64,000 nucleotides of DNA from an uncultured Rhodocyclaceae bacterium. Its GTDB lineage: Bacteria > Pseudomonadota > Gammaproteobacteria > Burkholderiales > Rhodocyclaceae. A model generated the notes under the pieces. The model worked only from the letters and a program-made list of their open reading frames with translations. It was not told where the DNA came from and did no database searches. Both the position numbers and the translations under genes were made by a program. How positions within the stretch are numbered: the first letter of the stretch is position 1; each line of letters begins with the position of its first letter. This document shows, piece by piece, positions 1-9,221 of this stretch. Location: the NCBI GenBank assembly GCA_907163225.1, contig OU015322.1, positions 744,001 to 808,000 of the forward strand. The letters are read 5' to 3'.

Positions 1-1
1 G

Positions 2-103
2 TATCCGTACTGGGGTTACGGCCTGTTGCTGGTGATCTTCGTCTGCATGATGCTGGCCCTGCTCATCCGCCGCAAACAGTTGCGCGAAGGAACCGCCGAG
101 TAG
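2..103 (+). CDS. C-terminal end of a membrane protein, cut by the window start (possible NosB)
   Basis: Only the last 33 residues are present, ending in a TAG seven bases before nosD. They form one hydrophobic helix (GLLLVIFVCMMLALLI) followed by a basic tail (RRKQLREG), which is typical of a last transmembrane segment with a cytoplasmic end. Clade II nos clusters usually carry a small membrane protein gene, nosB, between nosZ and nosD, so position alone suggests NosB. Too little sequence remains to identify the family, and another polytopic membrane protein is equally possible. Confidence 0.5.
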   Translation, partial: YPYWGYGLLLVIFVCMMLALLIRRKQLREGTAE

Positions 104-109
104 CCCGAC

Positions 110-1468
110 GTGAGCCGCCTGCCCCAATTGGCTCGGTTCGGTCTGGCCACAGCGCTGCTGTTGGTTATCTCCACCGCCAACACCGAACCGCAAGCGAATG
201 TACCTGCCGGCATGGGCGCCCGCGCCGATGTCGACCGGCCCAAGCCGACCTTCATGCTGCACGAGCGTGACAAGCGCGTGCATGGCCTCAAGCCCTTCCA
301 GGATCTGGTCGACAAGGCCCCCGCCGGCTCGGTGCTCAAGCCCCCGCCCGGCGTCTACTCCGGCCCGGTCACCATCAACAAGCCATTGACCATTGACGGC
401 GATGGCAAGGTGACCATCGATTCAGGAGACCGCGGCACGGTCATGGTGCTGGACGCCAGCAATTCGACGATCCGCGGCATTCACCTGACCGGCTCCGGCG
501 ACTCGCACGACACCGACGACTCCTGCCTCGATGTGCGCGGCAACCACAACACCATCGAGAACCTCGAGCTCGACAACTGCCTGTTCGGCCTCGACTTCAA
601 ACAGTCGAACAACAACACGATTCGCGGCAATAGCATCCGCTCCAAGAACCGCGAACTCGGCGTGCGTGGCGACGGTCTGCGCCTTTGGTACAGCAACGAG
701 AACCTGATCGAGAAGAACCAGATCATCGACTCGCGCGACATGGTCGCCTGGTACTCGCACAAGAATGTCTTCCGCGACAACCTCGGCCGGCGCAGCCGCT
801 ACTCAATCCATTTCATGTTCGCCAACGACAACGTCGTGGAGCGCAACGCGTTCTACGACAACGCGGTCGGCGTCTATTTCATGTATACCGAAGGCGGCCT
901 CGTCCGCGACAACATCATCTCGCATGCCACCGGCGCCACCGGCATGGGCATCGGCTTCAAGGAAGCCTCGGGCACCATCATCGAAAACAACGAGATCATC
1001 TACTGCGGCGTTGGCATCGGCTCCGACCTCTCGCCGTTTCAGCCCGACACCACCATCGAAATCCGTAACAACCGCTTCGCTTACAACGGCACCGGCATCC
1101 TCTTCAACAGCGAAACCGGTGGCAATAACGTGGTCGACAACACGTTCGAAGGCAACCTGACCCAAGTCGCCTACGGCGGGCACGGCGATAACAACAACAG
1201 CCCGAAGAACGTCTGGATCGGCAATTTCTGGGACGACTACCAAGGCTTCGACCGCAACAGCGACGGTGTCGGTGACAAGACCCACGAGCTGTACGCCTAC
1301 GCCGACCAGATCTGGATGGAACTGCCCATCGCCCGCTTCTTCCGCAGCTCGCCGGTCATGGAGCTGCTCGATTTTCTTGAACGCCTGGCCCCCTTCTCCA
1401 CACCGGACCTGATTCTGCGCGACGAAAAGCCGCGCTTCGTCAAACCTGATAGAACGGCACGATCATGA
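110..1468 (+). CDS. nosD: NosD, periplasmic beta-helix protein for nitrous oxide reductase maturation
   Basis: The 452-residue protein starts at a GTG and has a signal peptide (about residues 1-25, LATALLLVIS then an Ala-rich end). It is followed by many short repeats of the type NTIRGN, NLIEKN, NVVERN and GLVRDN. These are the rungs of a right-handed parallel beta-helix (CASH/NosD fold). NosD works in the periplasm with the NosFY ABC transporter in assembly of the copper-sulfur CuZ centre of N2O reductase. The stop overlaps the nosG start by four bases. The order nosD-nosG-nosH is typical of clade II nos clusters. Length and repeats fit the family well. Confidence 0.92.
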   Translation: MSRLPQLARFGLATALLLVISTANTEPQANVPAGMGARADVDRPKPTFMLHERDKRVHGLKPFQDLVDKAPAGSVLKPPPGVYSGPVTINKPLTIDGDGKVTIDSGDRGTVMVLDASNSTIRGIHLTGSGDSHDTDDSCLDVRGNHNTIENLELDNCLFGLDFKQSNNNTIRGNSIRSKNRELGVRGDGLRLWYSNENLIEKNQIIDSRDMVAWYSHKNVFRDNLGRRSRYSIHFMFANDNVVERNAFYDNAVGVYFMYTEGGLVRDNIISHATGATGMGIGFKEASGTIIENNEIIYCGVGIGSDLSPFQPDTTIEIRNNRFAYNGTGILFNSETGGNNVVDNTFEGNLTQVAYGGHGDNNNSPKNVWIGNFWDDYQGFDRNSDGVGDKTHELYAYADQIWMELPIARFFRSSPVMELLDFLERLAPFSTPDLILRDEKPRFVKPDRTARS

Positions 1469-2355
1469 GCGACATCGAAAACGACGTCGAAAGCGATAGT
1501 GGCGACAAGCCGCCTCGCAAGACGGCAGCCAACGCAACGCCGGCTGTATCAATCGCCAAGCGGCAGACCACCCGGCGCCGCGTGCTGCGCACCATCCTGC
1601 TCACCGGCGGCGTTCTCGGGGCGGCGATGTCCGGTTTCCTGCCCCTCGTCTACGCTCAGAAGAAGCGCCTGCGCCCGCCTGGCGCACTCGATGAAAGAGA
1701 TTTTCTCGGTAGCTGCATCAAATGCGGCCAGTGCGTTCAGGTCTGCCCGGTATCGGCCATCAAGCTGGCCGATCTGGTCGATGGCATGGGCGTTGGCGCG
1801 CCCTACATCGACCCGCGCGCCCAGGCTTGCGATTTCTCTTGCGATGCCGTGCAGTGCATTCTGGCCTGCCCGACCGGATCGCTGACGTATCACAAGCCGG
1901 CTTTCCTCCAGGTCCGCCCCGGTGCCGCGCTGGCCGCCAAGCCGATCCTGATCGCCAAGGAAAAGGATGCCGAGCCGACGCTCAACATGCACGAGCGCAT
2001 CGGTGTCGCCCGCCTGACTCGCCCGGAAGCCTGCCTGGCCGTTCAGGGCAAAGGTTTCAAGGGACAGACGCGCGGCCCCGATTTCAAGGGCCAGCTGCGC
2101 TACATGTCAGTCGACCGCTGGAAACCGGTCAAGGTCAGCAGCCATCCTTACGATGTCGCCGAATGCGATCTGTGCGTTCGCGAGTGCCCGGTCAAGGGCG
2201 CAATTTCCATCGAAACCGTGTTCGCGCCGGATGGCAGCAAACGTAAATCGCCGGTCGTCCATGAGCCCTGCGTCGGCTGCGGCGTCTGCGAAATGGTCTG
2301 CCCGGTCGAACCCGCAGCCATCACCATTGAAGCCGGCGAGGTCTGGAAAATATGA
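1465..2355 (+). CDS. nosG: NosG, NapG-like 4Fe-4S ferredoxin of the nos electron path
   Basis: The 296-residue protein has a Tat-like N-terminus (TTRRRVLR, about residues 35-42, followed by a hydrophobic stretch TILLTGGVLGAAM). Four cysteine clusters typical of 4Fe-4S binding follow: CIKCGQCVQVCP, CDFSCDAVQCILACP, CDLCVRECP and CVGCGVCEMVCP. It resembles NapG. In clade II nos clusters NosG pairs with the membrane protein NosH and is thought to carry electrons from menaquinol or ubiquinol towards NosZ. It overlaps both nosD and nosH by four bases, so the three are translationally coupled. The c-type cytochrome genes often found between nosG and nosH in Wolinella-type clusters are absent here. 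Confidence 0.9.
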   Translation: MSDIENDVESDSGDKPPRKTAANATPAVSIAKRQTTRRRVLRTILLTGGVLGAAMSGFLPLVYAQKKRLRPPGALDERDFLGSCIKCGQCVQVCPVSAIKLADLVDGMGVGAPYIDPRAQACDFSCDAVQCILACPTGSLTYHKPAFLQVRPGAALAAKPILIAKEKDAEPTLNMHERIGVARLTRPEACLAVQGKGFKGQTRGPDFKGQLRYMSVDRWKPVKVSSHPYDVAECDLCVRECPVKGAISIETVFAPDGSKRKSPVVHEPCVGCGVCEMVCPVEPAAITIEAGEVWKI

Positions 2356-3329
2356 GCGCACTCCTCAAACGCCGGTTTGTCGATCAGATCAAAGTCCTGT
2401 TCGGCGCCGAACCGACCAAGCCGAAGGAAATCAGCCCGGCCGCCCAGCAGATTCATTTCTACAAAAAGGGCAACCGCGACCTCATCGCCGAAAAACTGCA
2501 CGCCCGCGCCCACGCCGAACACAAGAACACCTGGCGCAACCGCCGCTGGGCAACGCTGATTTTCGCCAATCTGCTGTTCACGCTGTCTTTCTTCCTCGAC
2601 ATCCAGATTCTCGAAGGCGCGCTGACCGCCTCGCGCTTCGTCGGCTTCCACCTCATCGACCTCAACTCGGCGCTGCAGGTCATGCTCGCCCACAAGCACA
2701 TCATCAACAACCTGCTGATCGGTACCGGGACGGTGCTCATCCTCTGGGTGCTACTCGGTGGCCGCACCTTCTGTTCGTGGGTCTGCCCCTACCATCTGCT
2801 CGCCGAATGGGCGGAGAAGATCCACCTCTTCCTGGCCAAGAAAAAACTGGTCACCGACCAGACCATGGACCGTCGCCTGCGCAGCGTTTTCTGGGTCATC
2901 TTCGCCCTGCTCGCCCTGGCCACCGGCTACACCGTCTATGAAGCCATCTCGCCAACCGGGATCCTGTCCCGCGCCCTGATCTACGGCCCGGGCCTGGCCC
3001 TGCTCTGGGTACTTGCCCTGCTTTTCTTCGAAGTCTTCTTCTCGCGCCGCGCCTGGTGCCGCTATGCCTGCCCGATCGGCCTGACTTACGGCGTCGTCGG
3101 CATCGTCTCGCCGGTGCGTATTCTCTACAAGCTTGACGGCTGTTTCCATGAAGGCGACTGCCGTAAAGTCTGCCTCGTGCCGCACGTTCTCGACACGGTC
3201 ATCAAGGGCCGGGCCGTCGAGAAAGAAGTGCCCATCGGCCCCGACTGCACCCGCTGCGGGCTGTGTGTCGACACCTGCCCGACCGGCTCGCTGAGCTTCG
3301 ACGTAAAGGGGCTGTCGAAGCTGGCTTGA
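2352..3329 (+). CDS. nosH: NosH, NapH-like membrane quinol-oxidising polyferredoxin
   Basis: The 325-residue polytopic membrane protein has four or more hydrophobic segments (for example LIFANLLFTLSFFLDI and VFWVIFALLALATGY). It carries the two CxxxCP motifs characteristic of NapH/NosR-type proteins (FCSWVCPYHL and WCRYACPIGL). Its C-terminus holds ferredoxin-like clusters (CFHEGDCRKVCLVP and CTRCGLCVDTCP). By analogy with NapGH it should accept electrons from the quinone pool and pass them to NosG. It starts inside the nosG stop codon. No terminator hairpin follows; a copy of the dispersed motif begins one base after the stop. Confidence 0.9.
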   Translation: MSALLKRRFVDQIKVLFGAEPTKPKEISPAAQQIHFYKKGNRDLIAEKLHARAHAEHKNTWRNRRWATLIFANLLFTLSFFLDIQILEGALTASRFVGFHLIDLNSALQVMLAHKHIINNLLIGTGTVLILWVLLGGRTFCSWVCPYHLLAEWAEKIHLFLAKKKLVTDQTMDRRLRSVFWVIFALLALATGYTVYEAISPTGILSRALIYGPGLALLWVLALLFFEVFFSRRAWCRYACPIGLTYGVVGIVSPVRILYKLDGCFHEGDCRKVCLVPHVLDTVIKGRAVEKEVPIGPDCTRCGLCVDTCPTGSLSFDVKGLSKLA

Positions 3330-3330
3330 G

Positions 3331-3370
3331 TTTTGGCCAATTTTTCCGGTTGACCGTGGGTCAGCCTTTC
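3331..3370 (+). repeat. Dispersed motif, copy A (long form)
   Basis: The motif begins directly after the nosH stop: TTTTGGCCAATTTTTCC, then GGTTGACCGTGG, then GTCAGCCTTTC. The second half forms a perfect 8-bp stem with a three-base loop at 3348-3366 (GGTTGACC / GTG / GGTCAGCC, with one G-T pair). The same long form recurs at 11421 and, degenerate, at 28765. Confidence 0.8.
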
Positions 3371-3558
3371 TGTTGTCGCAGCAAGGCAATCGTTGCATCA
3401 TCCGGCTCGCCGCGCTGTGCAGGCGTAACGGAAATGCTAAAATCCCCGAAACATCCAAACCGCGCTCCGGCGTGCATTTTCCCGTTTGGTGAATACCCAG
3501 ATAGCGATATTCAGGCAATGTCCTTGTAGACAACTATTTTTGGCAGCGAAGGCCAACC

Positions 3559-6500
3559 ATGAGCTTCAACAGCTTCCAGAAGACCTCACTCAAAACGAGA
3601 TTGACGCTTGTCACCCTCGCGGTTTTCCTGATTGGAATCTGGTCACTCACGTTTTACGCCAACCGCACGCTACGCGAGGATATGCAGCAGCAGTTTGGTG
3701 AACAGCAGTTTTCGTCAGTCTCTGTAGTCGCCGCACAAATAAATGCTGACCTGGATGAGCGGCTGAAGGCGCTTGAACGAATAGCAGCTGAAATATCACC
3801 AAACTTGATAGGGAATGCGGCAAACCTGCAAACCTTCCTTGAGCAGCGTCCAATTCTTCAACTCATGTTCAACGCGGGCATACATGCCACCCGCCTTGAC
3901 GGCATAGCAATCGCCGCCGTCCCGTTTTCCAGCGAACGCGTCGGCACCAGCTACGCTGATCGTGATTACATGAGCAGTGCCGTCAAAGAAGGCAAATCAA
4001 CGATCGGCCGCCCGGTCATCGGCAAGATTTTGCATGCCCCCGCCATCGGCATGGCCGTACCGATTCGGGACGGCAAAGGTCAAGTCATCGGCGCGCTGGT
4101 CGGCGCGGTCAATCTCGGGATGCCAAACTTTCTGGACAAAGTTACCGAAACCCGCTTCAGCAAGGGTGGCGCCTATCTGATCATCGCCCGGCAGCACCAG
4201 TTAATCGTCACCGCAACAGACAAGAGCCGCATAATGCAGCCCGCCCCTCGCCCCGGCGTCAACAAGATGCACGACCGGTACATGCAGGGCCATGAGGGCT
4301 ATGGCATTGCCATCAATTCCCGAGGCATCGAAGAGCTTTCTGCAGCCAGAAGCATTCCAGTGGCAGGCTGGTTCATTGTGACCACCCAGCCGACCGAAGA
4401 AGCGTTCGCATCGATTTCCGCCATGCACCAGCGCATCCTGCTGGCTGCACTCGTGCTTACCCTGCTGGCCGGCGGTCTGGTCTGGTGGATGACGGCGTGG
4501 ATGTTGCGTCGGCAGCTCGCGCCGATGATTGAAGCAACGAACACACTGGCCGAGCTGACGGATACTCGTCAGGCACCTCAGCTATTGCGCGTTGACCGGC
4601 ACGATGAAATCGGCGAAATGATTGGTGGCTTCAATCGCCTGCTTGAAACGCTGATCCAACGCGAAACCGCGTTGCGGGAAAGCAAGGAAAGCTATCGCCT
4701 GCTGATAGCAGATCTTCAGGTCGGCGTCCTGATCCAGTCACCCAGTTCGGAGATCCTCCAGAGCAACCGGGTTGCACTGAAACTGCTGGGACTCAGCGAA
4801 AGTCAGTTGCTTGGCAAGACTACCCTAGATCCGGACTGGAACGTCATTCACGAAGATGGCTCGGACTTCCCTGGTCCGAAACATCCGGTGTCGCAGGTGA
4901 TCGCCACAGGTGAACCGGTGGAAAATGTCGTCATGGGTGTGTACCGCCCCGCGACACATGACCGCGTATGGCTTTTGGTGAGCGCAAAACCGGAACTGGC
5001 GACCGACGGCACCTTGCGCCAGGTCGTGTGCACTTTCATCGACATCAGCGAGACAAAACGCGCCGAACGGCACGACCAGTTCCGCACCCATGTGCTCGAG
5101 ATGCTGGCCAGCGGCGAGCCGCTTCCCCGCGTACTTGAAGCCTTGGTGCATGGTACCGAACAACTCTACCCGGCGATGCGGTGCAGCATCCTGTTGCTCG
5201 ACCGCGAAGGAAGATATTTCGAGAAAGGCATCGCCCCCAGCCTGCCTGACTTTTACAACAACGCGATCCAGGGGCTCGTCATCGGCATGGGCGTGGGGTC
5301 ATGCGGCACAGCCGCCTTCACCGGCCAACGCGTCATCGTAGAGGATATCGCGACCCATCCGTACTGGGTACCGTACCAGGAACTCGCCGCCAGCGCCGAG
5401 CTTGGCGCCTGCTGGTCGCAGCCGGTTCTCGCCTCGGACGGCCGGGTGCTCGGCACCTTTGCCATCTACCACAGCACGGCACACACGCCGGCCGATCAAG
5501 ACATTTACCTGATCGAGCAATGTGCCAGCCTGGCCAGCATCGCGCTCGAGAAGAACCTGGCCGAGGAAAGGCTGCAGAGCAGCGAAGCCCACTTCCGCTT
5601 GCTCACCGAAGATGTGCAGGATGTAGTCTGGAAAACCGACCGCAACTTCATTTTTACTTACATCAGCCCAGCCGACGAACGTTTACGTGGTTTTACAGCC
5701 GATGAGGTTGTCGGCCATCACGTTCTCGAGGCATTCACGCCAGAAGGCGCTGCCAGGGTAGAGCTGATCATGCAACAGCGACTTCAAGGCGAACAGGCGG
5801 GAACGCCGCTCGGCTCGATCACCTTCGAAGTCGAGCATCGCTGCAAGGACGGCCGCGTACTTTGGGGCGAGGTGCTATCCAAACCCCTGCGCGACAGCTC
5901 GGGAACGATTATCGGCTTTCATGGAATAACGCGCGAAATCACCGAACGCAAGAACACTGAGGCCGAGCTGCTGCGTCACCGCGACCACCTCGAAGAACTG
6001 GTCGAGCAGCGCACTACTGCGCTCTCCATCGCCAAGGAGGCGGCCGAAACCGCCAGTCGTGCCAAGAGCACATTCCTGGCTAACATGAGCCACGAATTGC
6101 GCACGCCGATGAACGCCATCATGGGCATGACCACGCTGGCGTTGAGACACGCAAGCGACCCGAAACTGTGCGATCAGCTCAATAAAGTCTCACAAGCCTC
6201 CCAGCATCTGCTCCACGTGATCAATGACATTCTGGATATTTCCAAAATCGAGGCCGAGCGCCTGACTCTGGATACAGTCGAGTTTGCGCTGGAGACAGCG
6301 CTGGAGAACCTGAGCAACCTGACGCTCTCGGCCGCCATGGCAAAGGGGCTGACGCTGAGTTTCAATATCGCGCCAGAACTGTCCAGGCTGTCACTGAAAG
6401 GTGACCTCCTGCGGCTGGGTCAGATACTGGTCAATCTGACCAGCAACGCAATCAAATTCACCCATGAAGGCTCGGTCAGCGTCGATGTCTCGGCCACTGA

Positions 6501-7203
6501 AGAAACGCCTGAAAACATCCTCCTCCACTTTGCAGTCCGCGATACCGGGATCGGCATTTCGGCTGATGATCAGAAGCGCTTGTTCATCGCCTTCGAGCAG
6601 TCCGACAACTCGATGACCCGCAAATACGGGGGAACCGGACTAGGGCTGGCAATCAGCAAGCGTCTGGCCAGCATGATGGGGGGCAGCGTCAGCGTGGAAA
6701 GCCAGGTCGGTTTGGGTAGCACGTTCCGGTTTTCCGCGAGACTGCAAAAAGCTGCATGCAATACTCAACCGGCTGCGCTCCCCTCGTTTCACCTGCCGGA
6801 AGATACGCTTAGAACCTGCTTTTCTGGGGCGCGTGTGCTTCTCGCCGAAGACGAGCCGATTAACCAGGAAGTCTCGCGCGAACTGCTCGAGTCGGTTGGC
6901 CTGATTGTCGATTTGGCGGCAGATGGTGTTGAGGCTGTAAAACTGGCTGGGGAGCGAAATTTCGATCTGGTTCTGCTTGACCTGCAAATGCCCCGCATGA
7001 ACGGTATCGAAGCCGCCCAGGCCATCCGCGCCATGCCCGGCCGGGAAACGCTACCGATACTGGCCTTGACGGCAAATGCCTTTTCCGGTGACCGGCAAAA
7101 ATGTATCGACGCCGGAATGGATGACCACATCGGAAAGCCGGTTGATCCCGAACAGTTGTTCGACACCCTGCTTAAATGGCTATCACGCGCTCGCGACAAA
7201 TAA
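3559..7203 (+). CDS. Hybrid sensor histidine kinase with Cache, HAMP, PAS, GAF, PAS and receiver domains
   Basis: The 1214-residue protein has a transmembrane helix near residues 14-36 and a periplasmic Cache-type sensor. A second helix (LLAALVLTLLAGGLVWW, about 296-314) precedes a HAMP linker. Then come PAS (about 377-500), GAF (507-664), PAS (677-795), HisKA with phospho-acceptor His845 in SHELRTPMNAI, HATPase (947-1060, DTGIGIS and GGTGLGL) and a receiver domain with Asp1141 in LLDLQMP. The ligand is unknown. It sits between nosDGH and nosFLY and is bracketed by two same-direction copies of the dispersed motif. Sensing of anoxia or nitrogen oxides is a guess from context. A separate response regulator or HPt partner is not visible nearby. 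Confidence 0.9.
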   Translation: MSFNSFQKTSLKTRLTLVTLAVFLIGIWSLTFYANRTLREDMQQQFGEQQFSSVSVVAAQINADLDERLKALERIAAEISPNLIGNAANLQTFLEQRPILQLMFNAGIHATRLDGIAIAAVPFSSERVGTSYADRDYMSSAVKEGKSTIGRPVIGKILHAPAIGMAVPIRDGKGQVIGALVGAVNLGMPNFLDKVTETRFSKGGAYLIIARQHQLIVTATDKSRIMQPAPRPGVNKMHDRYMQGHEGYGIAINSRGIEELSAARSIPVAGWFIVTTQPTEEAFASISAMHQRILLAALVLTLLAGGLVWWMTAWMLRRQLAPMIEATNTLAELTDTRQAPQLLRVDRHDEIGEMIGGFNRLLETLIQRETALRESKESYRLLIADLQVGVLIQSPSSEILQSNRVALKLLGLSESQLLGKTTLDPDWNVIHEDGSDFPGPKHPVSQVIATGEPVENVVMGVYRPATHDRVWLLVSAKPELATDGTLRQVVCTFIDISETKRAERHDQFRTHVLEMLASGEPLPRVLEALVHGTEQLYPAMRCSILLLDREGRYFEKGIAPSLPDFYNNAIQGLVIGMGVGSCGTAAFTGQRVIVEDIATHPYWVPYQELAASAELGACWSQPVLASDGRVLGTFAIYHSTAHTPADQDIYLIEQCASLASIALEKNLAEERLQSSEAHFRLLTEDVQDVVWKTDRNFIFTYISPADERLRGFTADEVVGHHVLEAFTPEGAARVELIMQQRLQGEQAGTPLGSITFEVEHRCKDGRVLWGEVLSKPLRDSSGTIIGFHGITREITERKNTEAELLRHRDHLEELVEQRTTALSIAKEAAETASRAKSTFLANMSHELRTPMNAIMGMTTLALRHASDPKLCDQLNKVSQASQHLLHVINDILDISKIEAERLTLDTVEFALETALENLSNLTLSAAMAKGLTLSFNIAPELSRLSLKGDLLRLGQILVNLTSNAIKFTHEGSVSVDVSATEETPENILLHFAVRDTGIGISADDQKRLFIAFEQSDNSMTRKYGGTGLGLAISKRLASMMGGSVSVESQVGLGSTFRFSARLQKAACNTQPAALPSFHLPEDTLRTCFSGARVLLAEDEPINQEVSRELLESVGLIVDLAADGVEAVKLAGERNFDLVLLDLQMPRMNGIEAAQAIRAMPGRETLPILALTANAFSGDRQKCIDAGMDDHIGKPVDPEQLFDTLLKWLSRARDK

Positions 7204-7292
7204 GCCGATTACCGCTGGCCCTTGCTGGGCCGGCAACGACCCGGCGAATACGCTGCACTTTCTGAAACGATGCCAGACCAGGCCACCTGGGA

Positions 7293-7320
7293 TTTTGGCG
7301 AATTTTTCCGGTTGACCGCG
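7293..7320 (+). repeat. Dispersed motif, copy B
   Basis: TTTTGGCGAATTTTTCC followed by GGTTGACCGCG lies between the convergent sensor kinase and chemoreceptor genes. It is in the same orientation as copy A, which lies on the other side of the kinase. Only 130 bases separate the two stop codons and no clear hairpin terminator is seen there. Confidence 0.8.
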
Positions 7321-7333
7321 AGATTCACCTCGT

Positions 7334-9007
7334 TCAAATCTTGAAGGTTTCCGCCAGCCGGCGCAATTCGCCGGACAGTGAATTGACATCAACAGCCAGC
7401 GAGGCCGCCGCCTGGCTGGCACGCGAACCCTGCTCGGTCATCTGGGCGACGCGCTCGACATTCTGGGCAATCTCGCGGGCGGCACTACTTTGCTCCTTGA
7501 TCGCCAGGGAAATTTCGTTGACCGCATCGGCAACCTGGCTGGAGCTGACCTGAATAGTTCCAATTGACTGCTCGGCCTGACGTGCCAGGTCAACGCCGGC
7601 TTCGACCTGCTGGACGCTGTTTTCCATTTCGGAAACAGCGTGACGCGAGCTGGACTGCACTTTCTCGATCATGCCGCCGATCTGCTTGGTCGACAAAGCC
7701 GTACGCTCTGCCAGCTTGCGTACTTCGTCGGCCACGACGGCAAAGCCGCGTCCCTGCTCGCCTGCACGAGCTGCTTCAATCGCGGCGTTGAGCGCCAGCA
7801 GGTTAGTCTGATCGGCAATTTCCTTGATCACATTGACGATGCTGGAAATCTCGACCGAATACGACTCCAGCTCACGAATTGCCGTGGCTGAACCATTCAC
7901 CGTTTCGGCAATGTGCGACATTTCATCGGCCGCACGCTGGATAACTCCTCCGCCGTCTAGCGATGCACTGCCAGAGGCTCGGGAAACGCTCTCCGCCTCG
8001 CTGGCAAACTCGGTGACATGGTCGATCGAGACCGACAACTCCTCGACCGAAGCGGCCATATTGGTCGCCACATCCGCCTGATCCGACGCTGCGCTGGCCG
8101 ACGCCTGACTGGATTCGGCAAGGCCATGCGCCATCACATCGAGCTTGACGGTGCTCTGGCGAAGCAATGCGGCCATTTCCTGAAAATGATTGCGCATGAC
8201 GGCGAGTTGCGACAGGAGCTGCCCGATTTCATCATCGCCATGCACCGGAATCGGCACACTCAGATCCATCGAAGCCATGCGGCGCGCTGCCTCGATAGCT
8301 GCCCGAACGGGGCGATTGAACTCGCGGATGATCAACCACGCAAACGGCGGCCAGGCAAGCAGTGTCAGCCCACCGATGACTAACATGGCCTGGTGCAAAT
8401 CAGCCAGACGCGATGCGACATCCGGCGTCAGGGCGGCAACCGGCACCGCCGACACGGCCTGCAAGCCAAGCCACAAACTCAGACTAACCACGGCAATGGA
8501 CGCCAGGGTCGACATCCACAAACGCTTGCTCAGATCAATGTCGTTGATGCGCCGGACAAAGCGCTTCAGCGCGCCGCCACGCACCTCGCCTCGCTCAAGC
8601 AGCACCGACGGATCGCGACGCATCTGGGCATAGAGCGCGGTAGCGGCACGAATCTGATCGGGGGTTGCCTTGGTTCGCACCGACATGTTTCCACCCGACG
8701 ACAATGGTGTCGCCATCGCCTTGATCCAGTAGTAGCTGCCGTCTTTGCGACGATTCTTTACCACGGCGCCCCATGGCTTGCCTTGCTTCAGGGTAGCCCA
8801 CATGTCCCGAAAGGCCTCGGCGGGCATATCCGGGTGGCGAACGATGTTGTGCGGCTGACCGATCAGTTCATCTTGAGAAAAACCGGAAACATCAATGAAA
8901 TCATCATTGATGTAGGTGATAACACCTTTATGGTCAGTACGACTGATGATGATGCAGTCAGGCCCGACGACGTATTCGCGATCATTCACCGGCTGGTTGT
9001 TTCTCAT
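7334..9007 (-). CDS. Aer-like methyl-accepting chemotaxis protein with N-terminal PAS domain
   Basis: The predicted protein has 557 residues, starting at the ATG preceded by AAAGG; an upstream in-frame ATG would add 17 residues with no better ribosome site. A PAS domain (about residues 5-120, including [35 protein letters not shown]) resembles the FAD-binding PAS of Aer. Two hydrophobic segments (about 178-200 and 222-240), a HAMP-like region and the conserved signalling hairpin ([22 protein letters not shown]) follow. Such receptors usually sense redox or energy state and feed CheA/CheW. The ligand is not visible. It is convergent with the hybrid kinase and divergent from nosF. Confidence 0.9.
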   Translation of the reverse strand: MRNNQPVNDREYVVGPDCIIISRTDHKGVITYINDDFIDVSGFSQDELIGQPHNIVRHPDMPAEAFRDMWATLKQGKPWGAVVKNRRKDGSYYWIKAMATPLSSGGNMSVRTKATPDQIRAATALYAQMRRDPSVLLERGEVRGGALKRFVRRINDIDLSKRLWMSTLASIAVVSLSLWLGLQAVSAVPVAALTPDVASRLADLHQAMLVIGGLTLLAWPPFAWLIIREFNRPVRAAIEAARRMASMDLSVPIPVHGDDEIGQLLSQLAVMRNHFQEMAALLRQSTVKLDVMAHGLAESSQASASAASDQADVATNMAASVEELSVSIDHVTEFASEAESVSRASGSASLDGGGVIQRAADEMSHIAETVNGSATAIRELESYSVEISSIVNVIKEIADQTNLLALNAAIEAARAGEQGRGFAVVADEVRKLAERTALSTKQIGGMIEKVQSSSRHAVSEMENSVQQVEAGVDLARQAEQSIGTIQVSSSQVADAVNEISLAIKEQSSAAREIAQNVERVAQMTEQGSRASQAAASLAVDVNSLSGELRRLAETFKI

Positions 9008-9208
9008 GATGTTGCCTTTTGCAAAATGTTTAGAAAAATGACATTGCCAAATCAGCATAACAGCAACATATTACAAATTCTATACATTCAATAAAAGTCA
9101 CATCCCAGCTGTACCCAAAAAACCACAACAAGGCGTCCTGCCCCCTGCTAACGGGCAACTGGCTCACAATTTTTGATTCAGGTTCAAAGACGACAGGTCT
9201 GCGCTGCC

Positions 9209-9214
9209 TATAAT
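9209..9214 (+). promoter_or_regulatory. Possible -10 element for nosF, implying a near-leaderless mRNA
   Basis: A perfect TATAAT lies only seven bases before the nosF ATG. If used, transcription would start at or just before the start codon. No good -35 hexamer stands at 17 bases (AAAGAC), so an activator may be needed. No convincing ribosome site precedes the ATG. This is a weak call from sequence alone. Confidence 0.3.
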
Positions 9215-9221
9215 CCGCGTC

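Noticed and set aside
9173-9187. TTGAT and TTCAA half-sites before nosF, like an FNR/Dnr box
   Set aside because: The spacing is five bases instead of four and the second half is TTCAA, so it does not fit the consensus.
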